The notes beneath the pieces are model-generated. The model was given only the letters and a program-made list of their open reading frames with translations, made no database searches and was not told the DNA's origin. A program made the position numbers and the translations under genes. Shown piece by piece: positions 10,349-19,559 of a DNA stretch of 64,000 bases (its first letter is position 1; each line of letters begins with the position of its first letter). Source of the DNA: Cytidiella melzeri (taxonomy: Eukaryota > Basidiomycota > Agaricomycetes > Polyporales > Irpicaceae); assembly GCA_022592445.1 (NCBI GenBank), contig JABYQR010000219.1, positions 1 to 64,000 on the forward strand, written 5' to 3'.

Positions 10349-11333
10349 AACTTAAGATGGTTTCGAAAGAAACCTCCATCTCCTCGCGCTCGCCCAGAGA
10401 GTCGAAATGGGCCGTAAAGAGGTCCCGAACCTTCGCGGAACAAGCTTTGTCGAGGACATTGGCGAAGTTCTTCCAAGCCTGCCACCAGTCGTCCTTGGAC
10501 ATGTTGTCCTCGCTGGGGTATTTAGAAACATCGATAATGTAACTACTCACCCCCTCCGCGTTATGGACCTTCGTGAATTTAGGCCCTTCGGTCCTTATCT
10601 GGCGCATGACTCTATTCGTGCACATGGACAAGGGGAGGTTGTGCTTATGCCTGATAAGCGCGATGAAGGATTCCGGGGGCTTCGCCACGCTGCTGAAGAG
10701 GTCGACATTGTCGGCAACATCGCATACCGGCAACGGGGCGCGGGTAATTGACGTTGAAGCTATCAGAGGGGCCCCGTGCGATCCAGAGCTGACGGGGGCT
10801 CTCAACGGGCTGGTTTCGGAGGGGATGGGCCTGACTGTATGCGCCTGATCCGGTGAGTCCAGTTTCTTCTTCATCAAAGCGACAGCCCTCTGGATAGATC
10901 CCGGACTCATTTCTCCTAGCAAATCCAGGAACAACCTCTCGGATGAGATCCAAGGAGGGGTTCCTAGACTTCCTGCAGGCGGAGAACGCGGCGGAGCGCT
11001 TGAATTCCTCGAGGGAGGGTGAGAGGATACGTTGCCACCGAGGTCCTCGTCTTCCGACACATCCCCATCTCCCCTCGAACGCCTCATCGCCCTATCCTCG
11101 TTGCGTGCCATCCTTACCTCTAATTCCGCAGCGGAAATCCCGTGTCCGAAACCGTCCACGTTGTTCCCACCGACACCGACTGGCATAATTTCAACCATGG
11201 TAAGGATAAAAGGCTCGAGGTAGAAGAGGTTGCGAGAATTTTCCGAGGGACGAGTAAGAGAGGGTGGATGTGTGATGGTGGCGAACGCGAACTCGAAAGA
11301 GATAATTCGAGGGCGTTTCGCCTCATCACGCAT
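9753..11333 (-). CDS. Gag-like protein of DIRS-like element
   Basis: This is a single open frame of 526 codons if read from the first ATG. A more likely start is the ATG at 11198, which has a strong CCATGG context and would give ~480 residues. The N-terminal third is Ser/Pro-rich. A central block (YPSEDNMSKDDWWQAWKNF) precedes an Arg/Gly-rich region. Two Cys/His knuckle-like motifs close the protein: CLRCGQGGTNGHHAKDC and CSLCGATSHHAGSKRC. Zinc-knuckle Gag proteins package element RNA. The 3' ~600 nt overlap the RT frame, a common arrangement in DIRS-like elements. Confidence 0.75.
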   Translation of the reverse strand: MRDEAKRPRIISFEFAFATITHPPSLTRPSENSRNLFYLEPFILTMVEIMPVGVGGNNVDGFGHGISAAELEVRMARNEDRAMRRSRGDGDVSEDEDLGGNVSSHPPSRNSSAPPRSPPAGSLGTPPWISSERLFLDLLGEMSPGSIQRAVALMKKKLDSPDQAHTVRPIPSETSPLRAPVSSGSHGAPLIASTSITRAPLPVCDVADNVDLFSSVAKPPESFIALIRHKHNLPLSMCTNRVMRQIRTEGPKFTKVHNAEGVSSYIIDVSKYPSEDNMSKDDWWQAWKNFANVLDKACSAKVRDLFTAHFDSLGEREEMEVSFETILSFDREVRESFFGGSWSTFGVGSQSYERRFYNVDRAITRRKADADERGRAFHPYNRGDRSGRPSACEDRFGNREKGLSGDRREAYDRSEGPSKGGKPFQGGRQSGAGLFCLRCGQGGTNGHHAKDCSEKTLKNGKACFCAFERGRLVSVRDGSDICLFWNLSESGGQLSGCKGFRCPGRSSHVCSLCGATSHHAGSKRCL

Positions 11334-11840
11334 CTAGCCGCTCGCTTAGTAAGCACTTGCTTACCTCGGCCGCTCGTTCCTCGCTTTGAGCCAAGCAGCA
11401 CTTGGCCTTCATTGGTGAAATACAGACTTGACTCTCGTGTCCGGCACGAGACTAGCCTCCGAGATTGAGCCACCTTGTACCCCTCTTTGTACTGGCACCG
11501 CAACATGTTGTGGCAGACTTCCACACGAACGTCCGATGGTATCACTGTCAGTTAAGGTTCGAAGTCCTCGGGAAACGAAGAGGTGAGTACAGTATCACTC
11601 ACAATTCGACCGTGAATCGCTTGCGCATACAGCTGAACGCCGCTGTAGGGCGCACAGGCTGCAGGAATACGGATAAATATTGTAAGCGAATTCATGGCAG
11701 CTTGCTGGGCCTCAAGCAGACATGATTCAAATATTCAGTAAGATGCTACACGCTTGAGAAGGATAGTATTCCAAGTGATGCGATCACAGTGGTCGGAATC
11801 ACATCTCTATGGAGCTCTATGGGAAGTTCAACGTGATTTC
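11334..11840. other. Non-coding stretch: 5' flank of YR element and intergenic DNA
   Basis: There is no supported coding sequence. About 11340-11420 has short GCCGCTCG and AAGCACTTGCTTA motifs that may belong to the element's terminal region. The rest is presumed 3' flank of the minus-strand gene ending at 11841. Confidence 0.5.
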
Positions 11841-12411
11841 TCAGCCTCTATGGTTTTTGTTGTTTAGCGAGTGATAGAGCAAAACTGCAGGCAGCATACC
11901 CTCAGAGACACCTTCTGCATTTATTCCAACATACAAGTCGTCGTTTTCCTCCTCACCCTCACTATCCTCGTCGTCCGTAAGGAAAAACCAATGTGGACCT
12001 TTCCCCTGGGGCGGCAGTCCCAGCTTCGTCCTGACGAGCGTAAAGTCCAGATCGTGTGAACACCGCGGCAGCTCTTGCGTCTCGATCTCAAACTCGGATT
12101 CTTCTTCCCGCAGCTCGGGTTTCCGATCGTATTCGGGCCCCTCTGGCGACTTTTCGTACGCACGATCCACCAGCGCCTCCAGTGCGAACGTGATCTCGCC
12201 GCCCGCGTCGAAGAACGGCTGTGCGAATGCGTTTGAAGACCCTAGCTGTGCAGCGATTGCGTCGGCCGTGGGGATACAGGGCGCGTCGTCGCCTGACTCT
12301 TTGAGGATGACCTGGAGCATCGCTTCCAGAACGTGGGTGTATGCTTGGTAGAACGCTAGCGTCATCTTCTGCTGGAAGTCAACGGGTATGTAGTGCAAAG
12401 AGCTGTCGCTG

Positions 12412-12420
12412 ACGATGCAC
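12412..12420. repeat. 9-bp target site duplication, left copy
   Basis: ACGATGCAC lies directly outside the left inverted repeat. The identical 9 bp lie at 15830-15838 outside the right end. Confidence 0.92.
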
Positions 12421-13042
12421 ACTTGACGTTAATCTCCCACCCAATTGTCAGCACTAAACAAACTCCGCTAGGCGCGGGCTGATGGCGCCAAACCGAGAGC
12501 TCGGCGCGGGTCTTAGATGATTTTCAGAGTGCGGCGAGCCCGCCAATAGGTGTACAATAGGTTCCGCAGAAATACATAGGATAACAAAGAGTACATTTTG
12601 AGTCTATGCAACTGATGCCTTGGGATACATAGGATAACAAAGAGTACATTCTTAACATCATAACAAAGGGTACATTGTGAGTCTATAGAACTGATGCCTC
12701 AGACTTTTGTGAGCTCCTCAACAGCTAGTCACATAGTAATCTTAGGCAATTACATGGGACAATAAATATAATTGAAGGGTACAATTTTCAGTATACAAGA
12801 GTGTACATATTCTAGTGTATAAGTCTGTTACATAGTGTACAAAACCTTACTGATGGCATTGTGAATCTTCCAATTCCCTCTTTCTAGTAAAGCACTATTC
12901 ATGCCTCTGTCAGGCTCTTTGTTTCTTCTGTTTGCACTGCTCACATACTCACACATGTTTCAGAGTGTAGCATGGTTACTTATATTGCATTTGGAACAGC
13001 TGCCATTTCCCTTTTCCGGTACAGCTCTATTTATATCTTTGC
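12421..13042. repeat. Left terminal inverted repeat, 622 bp
   Basis: It pairs with 15208-15829 read in reverse complement. I compared the two by eye and saw no mismatch or gap; equal lengths support this. It contains repeated CATAGGATAACAAAGAGTAC units near 12580-12660. Confidence 0.93.
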
Positions 13043-13555
13043 CATGCTATGCTTCTGTTTCCTTTGTTTTCTCAACTTACGCAGGTTTTGTCTTCTGTTT
13101 GTGCTGCTTGCATGCTCATACATGTTTCGCAGTGTATCATAGTTACTTAGATTGTGTTTGGAACAGCTTCTCTTTCTCTGTTCCGGTACAGCTCTATTTA
13201 TATTTTTGCCATGCTATGCTTCTGTTTCCTTGGTTTTTGTAAGGCGAGTTGGCGGCTCGTCTTCACTGGGGCGCGCGGTCGTTCAGAAAAGGAACAGGAC
13301 CGCGCTGTATTGTCCAGATGCGCGACAACGGGTGCGAGTACGTAGTACAAGGGATTCGTAAAGTAGAGCGTAGAGAAGAAAGGTCGTTCGACACGCGTCT
13401 TGTCCACGACGGTGTCGAACTACATTACGTAATCTACATACAAATTGGGTAAACTGCGTGAGCAGGGTTACAGTTTTCTCAACTTACGCAGGTTTTGTCT
13501 TCTGTTTGTGCTGCTTGCATGCTCATACATGTTTTGCAGTGTATCATAGTTACTC
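12924..13555. repeat. 167-bp tandem repeat spanning the left TIR and interior
   Basis: The unit beginning TCTTCTGTTTG recurs at about 12924, 13091 and 13498. The first spacing is 167 bp. The second is 407 bp, which becomes 167 bp when the 235-bp solo LTR and its 5-bp duplication are removed. The copies share CATACATGTTT, TTCCGGTACAGCTCTATTTA and CTCAACTTACGCAGG segments. Confidence 0.85.
13238..13472. mobile_element. Solo LTR (235 bp) nested in the DNA transposon
   Basis: It begins TGTAAGGCG and ends GGGTTACA (TG..CA ends with short inverted repeats) and is flanked by a 5-bp duplication GTTTT (13233-13237 and 13473-13477). The neighbouring tandem-repeat copy gives the empty site (TTTCCTTTGTTTTCTCAAC), which fixes both edges exactly. 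The solo state implies LTR-LTR recombination after an LTR retrotransposon inserted. Confidence 0.85.
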
Positions 13556-13906
13556 AAACTGGTTAGGAGCTATGCTCGCACAGTCCACTTGCATTGCAAA
13601 TCGAAACAAATGTGGTCTATTTGGGTTGGCACATTCCTTTAGATGAGCTTGAAGTTCGAGCAGTGAAACCACAGGAGTATCAGAGCTAATTTGCCAGGAA
13701 AGTTCATCTGCATCCTCATTGCCAATCTCAAAATGATCTTCTGGCTGTTTGCGCTTTCGTCGGTAGTCACGCTCCCTAGTCATACATGCATTACACTTGC
13801 TAGTGGGGTCTCCTTTTCTTCCACCTTGACCATCCTTGGTACGGCACCGGAACTCTGAGAGCTCTTTGTCAACATGGCACCGGGTGCACAGCTGCGTAGT
13901 TGCCAT
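13550..13906 (-). CDS. Small zinc-finger-like ORF inside the transposon
   Basis: The ORF is 118 codons from an ATG at 13906. It has a Cys4 pattern: CTRC near residue 7 and CNAC about 30 residues later, followed by a basic RERDYRRKRK segment and then an acidic region. Pattern and position suggest the DNA-binding N-terminus of a transposase whose catalytic part has been deleted, or a captured host zinc-finger fragment. The C-terminus runs into the 167-bp repeat boundary. No DDE residues are present. Expression is unproven. Confidence 0.45.
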   Translation of the reverse strand: MATTQLCTRCHVDKELSEFRCRTKDGQGGRKGDPTSKCNACMTRERDYRRKRKQPEDHFEIGNEDADELSWQISSDTPVVSLLELQAHLKECANPNRPHLFRFAMQVDCASIAPNQFE

Positions 13907-14092
13907 AGCTGTATGACTTCAATTGAGTAAACATGAGTTTAGTAAGATTGATTGCATTTGAAGAGTTTTGTACCTGAATTTTGTAGCACGGGATGTCAAC
14001 AACTTCTGGCTTTTGTCACAGATTTTCAATGTTTCTACAAGACTTGCCTTACCAGGCAACGGTATTATTGGGAATATTTAAGCACTTGTCAA

Positions 14093-14190
14093 GCGCTTAT
14101 CCAGCGCTTATCCGGCGTCTATTTAGGCGCTTACCCAGCGCTTATCTGGCGCTTATCAGGCGCCTATTCCGGCGCTTATTATCAGTGCCT
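14093..14190. repeat. Array of 11-12 bp GCGCTTATC-like units
   Basis: About eight consecutive imperfect copies of GCGCTTATCCA/G occur, including GCGCTTACCCA, GCGCTTATCTG and GCGCCTATTCCG. The array lies in the transposon interior with no coding role seen. Confidence 0.8.
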
Positions 14191-14474
14191 ATCAATTGAT
14201 GCGCTGATGCGCCTCCTGTCTCTGATGCGGTGATGCGCTCCTTTCCTTATCTGTGTATCACATGATAGAACTCTCTGGAACATTGTGGAACATGCTGGAA
14301 CTATGATGTCATAGTATAGAACATTCCATTAGATGATGTCATAGTTCTTAGAACCTTCTGGAAAAGTCTAGCCTTGTCTTAGAACAAGCAAGAACAGAGT
14401 GAGATATAGTGTAAGAGTGGAAACCTGCTGCAGAGCAGGAAACACTCGGAAAGAGAACTTTTACAAAATTTATT

Positions 14475-14565
14475 CTTCGAGCCGGAGGGGAAAACTGATA
14501 AGTACTAGATATCGCTATAACTAAGAGGTGGTGGCACATACCTTCGAGCCGGAGGGGAAAACTGA
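14475..14565. repeat. Pair of 24-bp direct repeats
   Basis: A 24-bp sequence with core TTCGAGCCGGAGGGGAAAAC occurs at 14475-14498 and 14542-14565. About 140 bp further on, at 14701-14719, a TGTAACCC..GGGTTACA palindrome resembles the ends of the nested solo LTR. The area may contain fragments of related LTRs. Confidence 0.6.
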
Positions 14566-15207
14566 GATGGCTCGAAGGAGGCGTCGTAGTATATAAGTGT
14601 CGCGAGAGTGTGGGAAAGATAAAGAAGTATGAAAAGTCCAAATGCAAACGTATACCAAAAATGGTAATTAAAGAAAACTATGAAAGAAATAATGTATGTT
14701 GTAACCCGCAGGGTTACACTCTCACCCATCCTGAAGAATTAAACATCTTCACCAACATCCGGAATGTTGTTTTCCCGTAAGAAATCCGTCAACGGAACGA
14801 GGTCTCAAACCTCCGCGCCAGGCAGCCATTGGTCATGTTTGGGGCCATAACCGACCCATCGCACAAGGTATTGGAAACCGCGACCACGAGCTTACACTAA
14901 CTGAGATGTTTTGGGTTGCAGGTCAGGGGTTCAACCCTGGCTGGGGGCAACTTGCAAGGGGTTACACCCTTGGGGCGGCATATATCACAAATCCCCAATA
15001 GACAACCCAGAGCAGCCCTCATACTGTCCGAGAGAAACTCCGGAGGGTGGGATTAAAGTGTCTATAACGGGGAGGAGTGTAACCCTGGCGCGGGTTAGCA
15101 CAGTGCTTGGAACAGCATATATACTCCGATAAGACTGAGATAATAACATCTCAGTTAAACTGCCTTTTGGCGTAACAGTTATGACGACGGAGTTCAGATT
15201 GCTTACA

Positions 15208-15829
15208 GCAAAGATATAAATAGAGCTGTACCGGAAAAGGGAAATGGCAGCTGTTCCAAATGCAATATAAGTAACCATGCTACACTCTGAAACATGTGTG
15301 AGTATGTGAGCAGTGCAAACAGAAGAAACAAAGAGCCTGACAGAGGCATGAATAGTGCTTTACTAGAAAGAGGGAATTGGAAGATTCACAATGCCATCAG
15401 TAAGGTTTTGTACACTATGTAACAGACTTATACACTAGAATATGTACACTCTTGTATACTGAAAATTGTACCCTTCAATTATATTTATTGTCCCATGTAA
15501 TTGCCTAAGATTACTATGTGACTAGCTGTTGAGGAGCTCACAAAAGTCTGAGGCATCAGTTCTATAGACTCACAATGTACCCTTTGTTATGATGTTAAGA
15601 ATGTACTCTTTGTTATCCTATGTATCCCAAGGCATCAGTTGCATAGACTCAAAATGTACTCTTTGTTATCCTATGTATTTCTGCGGAACCTATTGTACAC
15701 CTATTGGCGGGCTCGCCGCACTCTGAAAATCATCTAAGACCCGCGCCGAGCTCTCGGTTTGGCGCCATCAGCCCGCGCCTAGCGGAGTTTGTTTAGTGCT
15801 GACAATTGGGTGGGAGATTAACGTCAAGT
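15208..15829. repeat. Right terminal inverted repeat, 622 bp
   Basis: It is the reverse complement of 12421-13042, apparently exact, and ends ...GATTAACGTCAAGT next to the second target-site copy. Confidence 0.93.
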
Positions 15830-15838
15830 ACGATGCAC
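15830..15838. repeat. 9-bp target site duplication, right copy
   Basis: ACGATGCAC, identical to 12412-12420. Confidence 0.92.
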
Positions 15839-16112
15839 CAGTCAGGGATGAGGTCGTTTGGCCCGAGTTCTGTGAGATCCTCGAGGAGCGAGCCCGAGAC
15901 AAATAACAGAAAGTCTGCTTCTCCTGCAAAGAACAGTTCAAAGGTCATGTTAATGTAGTTTTGACGTGGTTTGCGGTCGTACACACTGCAAAGTACGCAC
16001 CTTCAAGACGCTCCTTCATCCGTGGTGACAGCCATCCATCGATGCAGTGATGGCAAGTACACCCCTCAGACTCAATTTCCGCTGCGCCTGAGGACTGAAC
16101 TGTGCTTGTCAT

Positions 16113-16606
16113 GAATGTCGTTGCGGTGGGCGAATGAGTGCAAGAGGTCGAGACTGAGGTACGCTCATCGTGGACGTCTTGGGGCGAAAGTATAGCTAGC
16201 GCTTATTCTTACTTGAGCTCGCTCTACGACACCCTGAGCTCAAGGACATAGCTGAACTCCCTAGGGCATAATCCAACACATCCCTGTCGCTGGAAGACGT
16301 TTTATTTGAGAATCTGACATGCTGGTAAATACACTGTTCTTCGTGGATACCCAGCATTCCTGACAAACAACATAAACATAGGCTCTACGAATGCTGCAGT
16401 TTCATAGTTCTGAGTCTCTTGCACAGGCCTCAGGCCTTACCGTTCTACCTCTTCCTTTACCAGCGTGAGGATGGTATACATGCCGTCGCGCTTTCAATTG
16501 AACAACGGATCTCCGACTCCTGACCCTGTAAGCAGATTGGTTCACATAGGCTTCCACGGCCCATTCCTCTTACGCTGTCACAACCAGGCAGCCTCTTTAC
16601 TCTGTC
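16113..16606. other. Divergent intergenic region
   Basis: It lies between the start of the disrupted minus-strand gene and the start of the SDR gene on the plus strand, so it should hold both promoters. No specific element is recognised. Confidence 0.5.
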
Positions 16607-17644
16607 ATGTCAGATAGGGTCTGGGTTATTACTGGTGCGAGCTCTGGGCTGGGCCTAGCTATGGCAACATACATGCTAGCGCAGGGAGATCAGGTGCGTA
16701 CAAATCCCCCACTGTATACGCCACATAACCCAACGTGAACTACGTTATACAAAGGTCATTGCGACCGTACGTTCCCTGCACAAGTTTCCTCAGGTCTTGG
16801 AAGATGCCGGCGCAAAGCCTCTTGTGCTCGATTTCACCAGCTCTGACGCAGAGATCATCCAAGCTGGTTCATCAGCCATAGAAATCCACGGACATGTCGA
16901 CGTCCTAGTCAACAACGCCGGAAGCAACAGCGGAGTCGGCCCCGTTGAGGAAATTGAGTACGTGGTAACAGTATGCAGCCATAGAGCTCCACAGGCTGAC
17001 TGACATATCTACCTTCTAGGATGGACGATATCAGATCACAGTTTCAAACGAATCTCTTCGGGCCAATCGCCTTCTCCAAGCCGTTCATCACCCACTTCCG
17101 CACGAGACGTTCGGGACACATCCTAAACCTCTCATCGATCTCATCTATGACCAGCTGGCCGTCGTTCGCCGCCTACACTGGCAGCAAAGCCGGTCTAGAC
17201 TCCTTTACAGACGCACTCGCCTCTGAGCTCGCCCCGTTCGGTGTACGCGTGCACCTCGTATTACCCGGCTACTTTCCCACCAACATTTTTCTATCTCACC
17301 CGCACTACAAGCCCGCGTCAAACGCCTCGGAAATGCCAGTGGCGACGGGTCTTTCGAAGATTTACACAGAGGAAAGTCAAGGATACAACTTGATCAATAC
17401 TCTGCCGCGGGGAGCCGAAGCGAAAGGATGGATCGGAGACATGGAGAAGTTCTCGATGAGGATGTACGAAATTGTGACGGACACTGGGCTAGCGAAGGAA
17501 ATGAAGGTGAACGAACGGCCGTGGCTTAGGGTGCCCATGGGCTCAGATTGCGGGGTAAATGTGCAGACGAAGCTTCTCGGTATCATCGAGAACTTCAAAG
17601 CCATCGAGCCACTCTGGAGGTCCACTGACTTGAAGCAAGCCTAG
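16607..17644 (+). CDS. Short-chain dehydrogenase/reductase (SDR), copy 1
   Basis: Three exons (16607-16693, 16755-16957, 17020-17644) give 304 residues, normal for a classical SDR. The N-terminus has the Rossmann dinucleotide motif TGASSGLG, then NNAG with following SNSGVGPVEE. The catalytic Ser-Tyr-Lys is visible as LSSISSM then YTGSK. The substrate cannot be predicted; relatives are annotated as NAD(P)-dependent oxidoreductases of the retinol or steroid dehydrogenase type. The start is the ATG before SDRVWVITG. A paralogue with the same two intron positions lies on the opposite strand at 22954-23992. Confidence 0.93.
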
Positions 17645-18051
17645 AGTTGAAAAACAGCCGTTGACGAGGCGAACAACCTGAAGCCGTGTTGTGATGTACT
17701 CATACACTTGATATGATCGCGCTTTGTGGTCCAGGAGGCCTTCTGTACCACCAAGCCCGACGATCAGGGTCTTTAACTGCTCTAGTGGGTATCAGCAGCC
17801 GAAGGCCCTTGTGGTATTGCGCATCTTCATCGCTGTACAAACGAATGATATCGATTTTGAGTGCTTCGTGTCAATATGTGAGCTGTGCGGTAATATAGGT
17901 CAATTTGTTAATACCCCGCTCCATTGATGTTATACTAGGAGTTACTTGATCCTTCGGACGACTACTGAGACTTGTATGTCCTACAACACTGTCAGGACAT
18001 TGACACTGACTTTGATAGCCATATTCTGCAGAATGTTGTCAAAGCGAGACA
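17645..18051. other. Convergent intergenic region
   Basis: It separates the 3' ends of the SDR and BTB genes. Nothing else is seen. Confidence 0.5.
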
Positions 18052-19130
18052 TCAGTGAACCCAAACCCTCCTGAGTTTATCCCACTTCTGTAGCCCGAAG
18101 ACGGTGGGCAGATTCCTCCATACAGGGCCTCGTTGCCCTTCCAGCTTCTTCACAATATCATGCGCCGGATTCCATGCTACAACCGAATGACAGGCCCCTG
18201 CAGGCCACGTCGAGGCGGCTGCCAGAGGGTCGACCCAATTGTCCGGACCGTCTGTCTCCTCCGCCCATTTCTCCAGCGTCGTGAAGTGGGCTTGCACCAC
18301 TGCGCTGGGGCGTCTCGTACGTTGATACGCAGCATAAGCTGAGGTAATCTCATCGCCGTGCACAATTTTCATTTTTGCCATATGCGCCTCATGCGACAAG
18401 CGTGAGCGGGCTTGGAGGATGGCGCGCTGGGAGTCGCGATCGAGGTAAACGGCACCGCCGGTCGGTGTCGGCAGGCCGTCGATGATATCGCTGATGGAAT
18501 AACTGCAGCACTCCAGCATCGCAGAAGGGAGCAGGATCTCCGACCCAGTCTTCTTGGCGACCTCGATGACAACGTAAGGTAACGCTCGACCATACGCCTT
18601 CACGAACGGGGCGTATTGTCGTCGTTGGCTGCGGATGTCCCATTTAGGAAGTGTGGCGGGGTATAGCGCGGTAAACGCTGGAAGGGAGCGACGGAGAAGG
18701 ATGTCTGCGTCGTATTTGAGTGCCATGTTCACGACGCCTAGAACAACGGCGATGTCCTTGATCTTGGTCACATCCGCGTAGAATCTAGAAAGAGTCTTAT
18801 CAGTAAAATACAAAGTGTGCTCATGATGGAACACTGTACTCACTGCAGATCGAACAACGCTTTCAAGAAGTAACCCGCGTCGCGCGCAGTGTCGCCAACG
18901 AGCGGGATGAGCGGACAATTCTCGTACATCGTCTGCTCTGATTCGGTTTGAGCGGTTTGTGGGAGGGATAGCATGGCCTGAAACAGGAGACTGTGTTTCT
19001 GGAGAATACCACCGTAGACCTTGAAGACGGTGTCCTCTGCTTGAAGAACGCAGTTGCCGTCATCAAACCAGACATCGGTGGACCTTTTCTGCTCGATGAA
19101 ATGATTCACCGATGTCGGGTTTACTGCCAT
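18052..19130 (-). CDS. BTB/POZ-domain protein of the expanded agaricomycete type
   Basis: Two exons (19130-18844 and 18784-18052, intron 59 nt) give 339 residues. The N-terminal ~100 residues match the BTB fold: STDVWFDDGNCVLQAEDTVFKVYGGILQKHS, then LFQAMLSLPQ and a DTARDAGYFLKALFD segment. The C-terminal part is helical with a YAPFVKAYGRALPYVVIEVAKKTGS region and no recognisable enzyme motif. BTB domains mediate dimerisation and often Cullin-3 binding. Mushroom-forming fungi carry large families of such stand-alone proteins, mostly uncharacterised. Function here is unknown. Confidence 0.85.
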
Positions 19131-19559
19131 AGTATGATTCTGCTGTGTACAGTATGTATTTCCGCTAATCGTACACTAGTTGATGAGCAACATTGCCCCG
19201 CAGGACGTGGCCACTCACTGTTCAAGACTTGCAGCGACGATGTGGGCACCAGTGGGTACAGGTCAAGTGAGACTTCAGTGAGACTCTGAAGACTCTGGCG
19301 TAATGGACAATTGATTCTATGCTTATGACGTTCTACTCTGTTCTCACGGCCTGGGGGCGCACGCAAAGACCAAACACACACCGTAACTTTATTGCGCGCC
19401 CACTGTGCCATAAAGCAACGACCATAGACTAACCCTTCCAGAGTCAAACTGATTACTTTTATTTCCGTTCCTAATCCATACAGAATCTATCAAACCGTCC
19501 CGCGGAGCCAAGAAATACAATGTGATGGCACACAGACTACAAGAGCTAATTCTTACACC
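19131..19559. other. Intergenic region
   Basis: It lies between the start of the BTB gene and the 3' end of the Pil1-like gene, both on the minus strand, and should hold the BTB promoter. No gene is seen. Confidence 0.5.

Larger units (their letters stand above)
6457..11333 (-). mobile_element. DIRS-like tyrosine-recombinase retrotransposon, coding core
   Basis: Three overlapping minus-strand reading frames occur in the order gag, RT-RNase H, tyrosine recombinase. There is no DDE integrase and no aspartic protease. This is the gene order of YR retroelements of the DIRS group, which integrate through a circular intermediate and leave no target duplication. Neither a DAM-like methyltransferase (typical of DIRS proper) nor the Ngaro hydrolase domain was noticed. 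The coordinates cover the ORFs only; the termini are probably near 5.95 kb and 11.4 kb but were not resolved. All three frames are open once two introns are removed (7052-7118 and 8976-9307), so the copy may be intact. Confidence 0.85.
12421..15829. mobile_element. Long-TIR, non-autonomous DNA transposon (Mutator-like by TSD and TIR length)
   Basis: The element is 3409 bp, bounded by 622-bp terminal inverted repeats starting ACTTGACGTTAATC and flanked by an exact 9-bp duplication. Long TIRs plus 9-bp duplications are characteristic of the Mutator-like superfamily, but no transposase was found, so this is inferred from structure only. The interior holds a 167-bp tandem repeat, a solo LTR, one 118-codon zinc-finger-like ORF and a short-unit repeat array. 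It sits inside a coding exon of the minus-strand gene. Confidence 0.85.
11841..16112 (-). pseudogene. Host gene disrupted by a DNA transposon (family unknown)
   Basis: Exon 1 is 16112-16001 and a 77-nt intron follows (15924-16000). Exon 2 starts at 15923, is broken at 15829/12421 by the inserted element, and resumes to a stop at 11841. Removing the element and one copy of the 9-bp duplication leaves a perfectly open frame of 258 codons. The junction reads ...DWCIV then SDSSLHYIP. The N-terminus has a Cys-rich motif CTCHHCIDGWLSPRM; the C-terminus has an acidic stretch. I do not recognise a characterised domain. As it stands, translation from exon 1 would enter the transposon end and stop after about a dozen foreign residues. 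No other lesion is visible, so the insertion is probably recent and may be absent in other alleles. Confidence 0.82.

Noticed and set aside
5824..11370. Possible inverted terminal repeats of the YR element (GTGCTTA..GCGGCTA near 5826 versus GCCGCTCGCTTAGTAAGCAC near 11337)
   Set aside because: Similarity covers only two short blocks with unequal spacing; it is not enough to define DIRS termini.
12901..13646. ORFs in the TIR/167-bp repeat region encoding repeated LFALLTYSHMF-type peptides
   Set aside because: They are translations of a non-coding tandem repeat and differ in frame among copies.
14925..14960. tRNA-like B box (GGTTCAACCCTGG) inside the long-TIR element
   Set aside because: The T-arm pairing is not canonical and no A box or acceptor stem could be placed around it.
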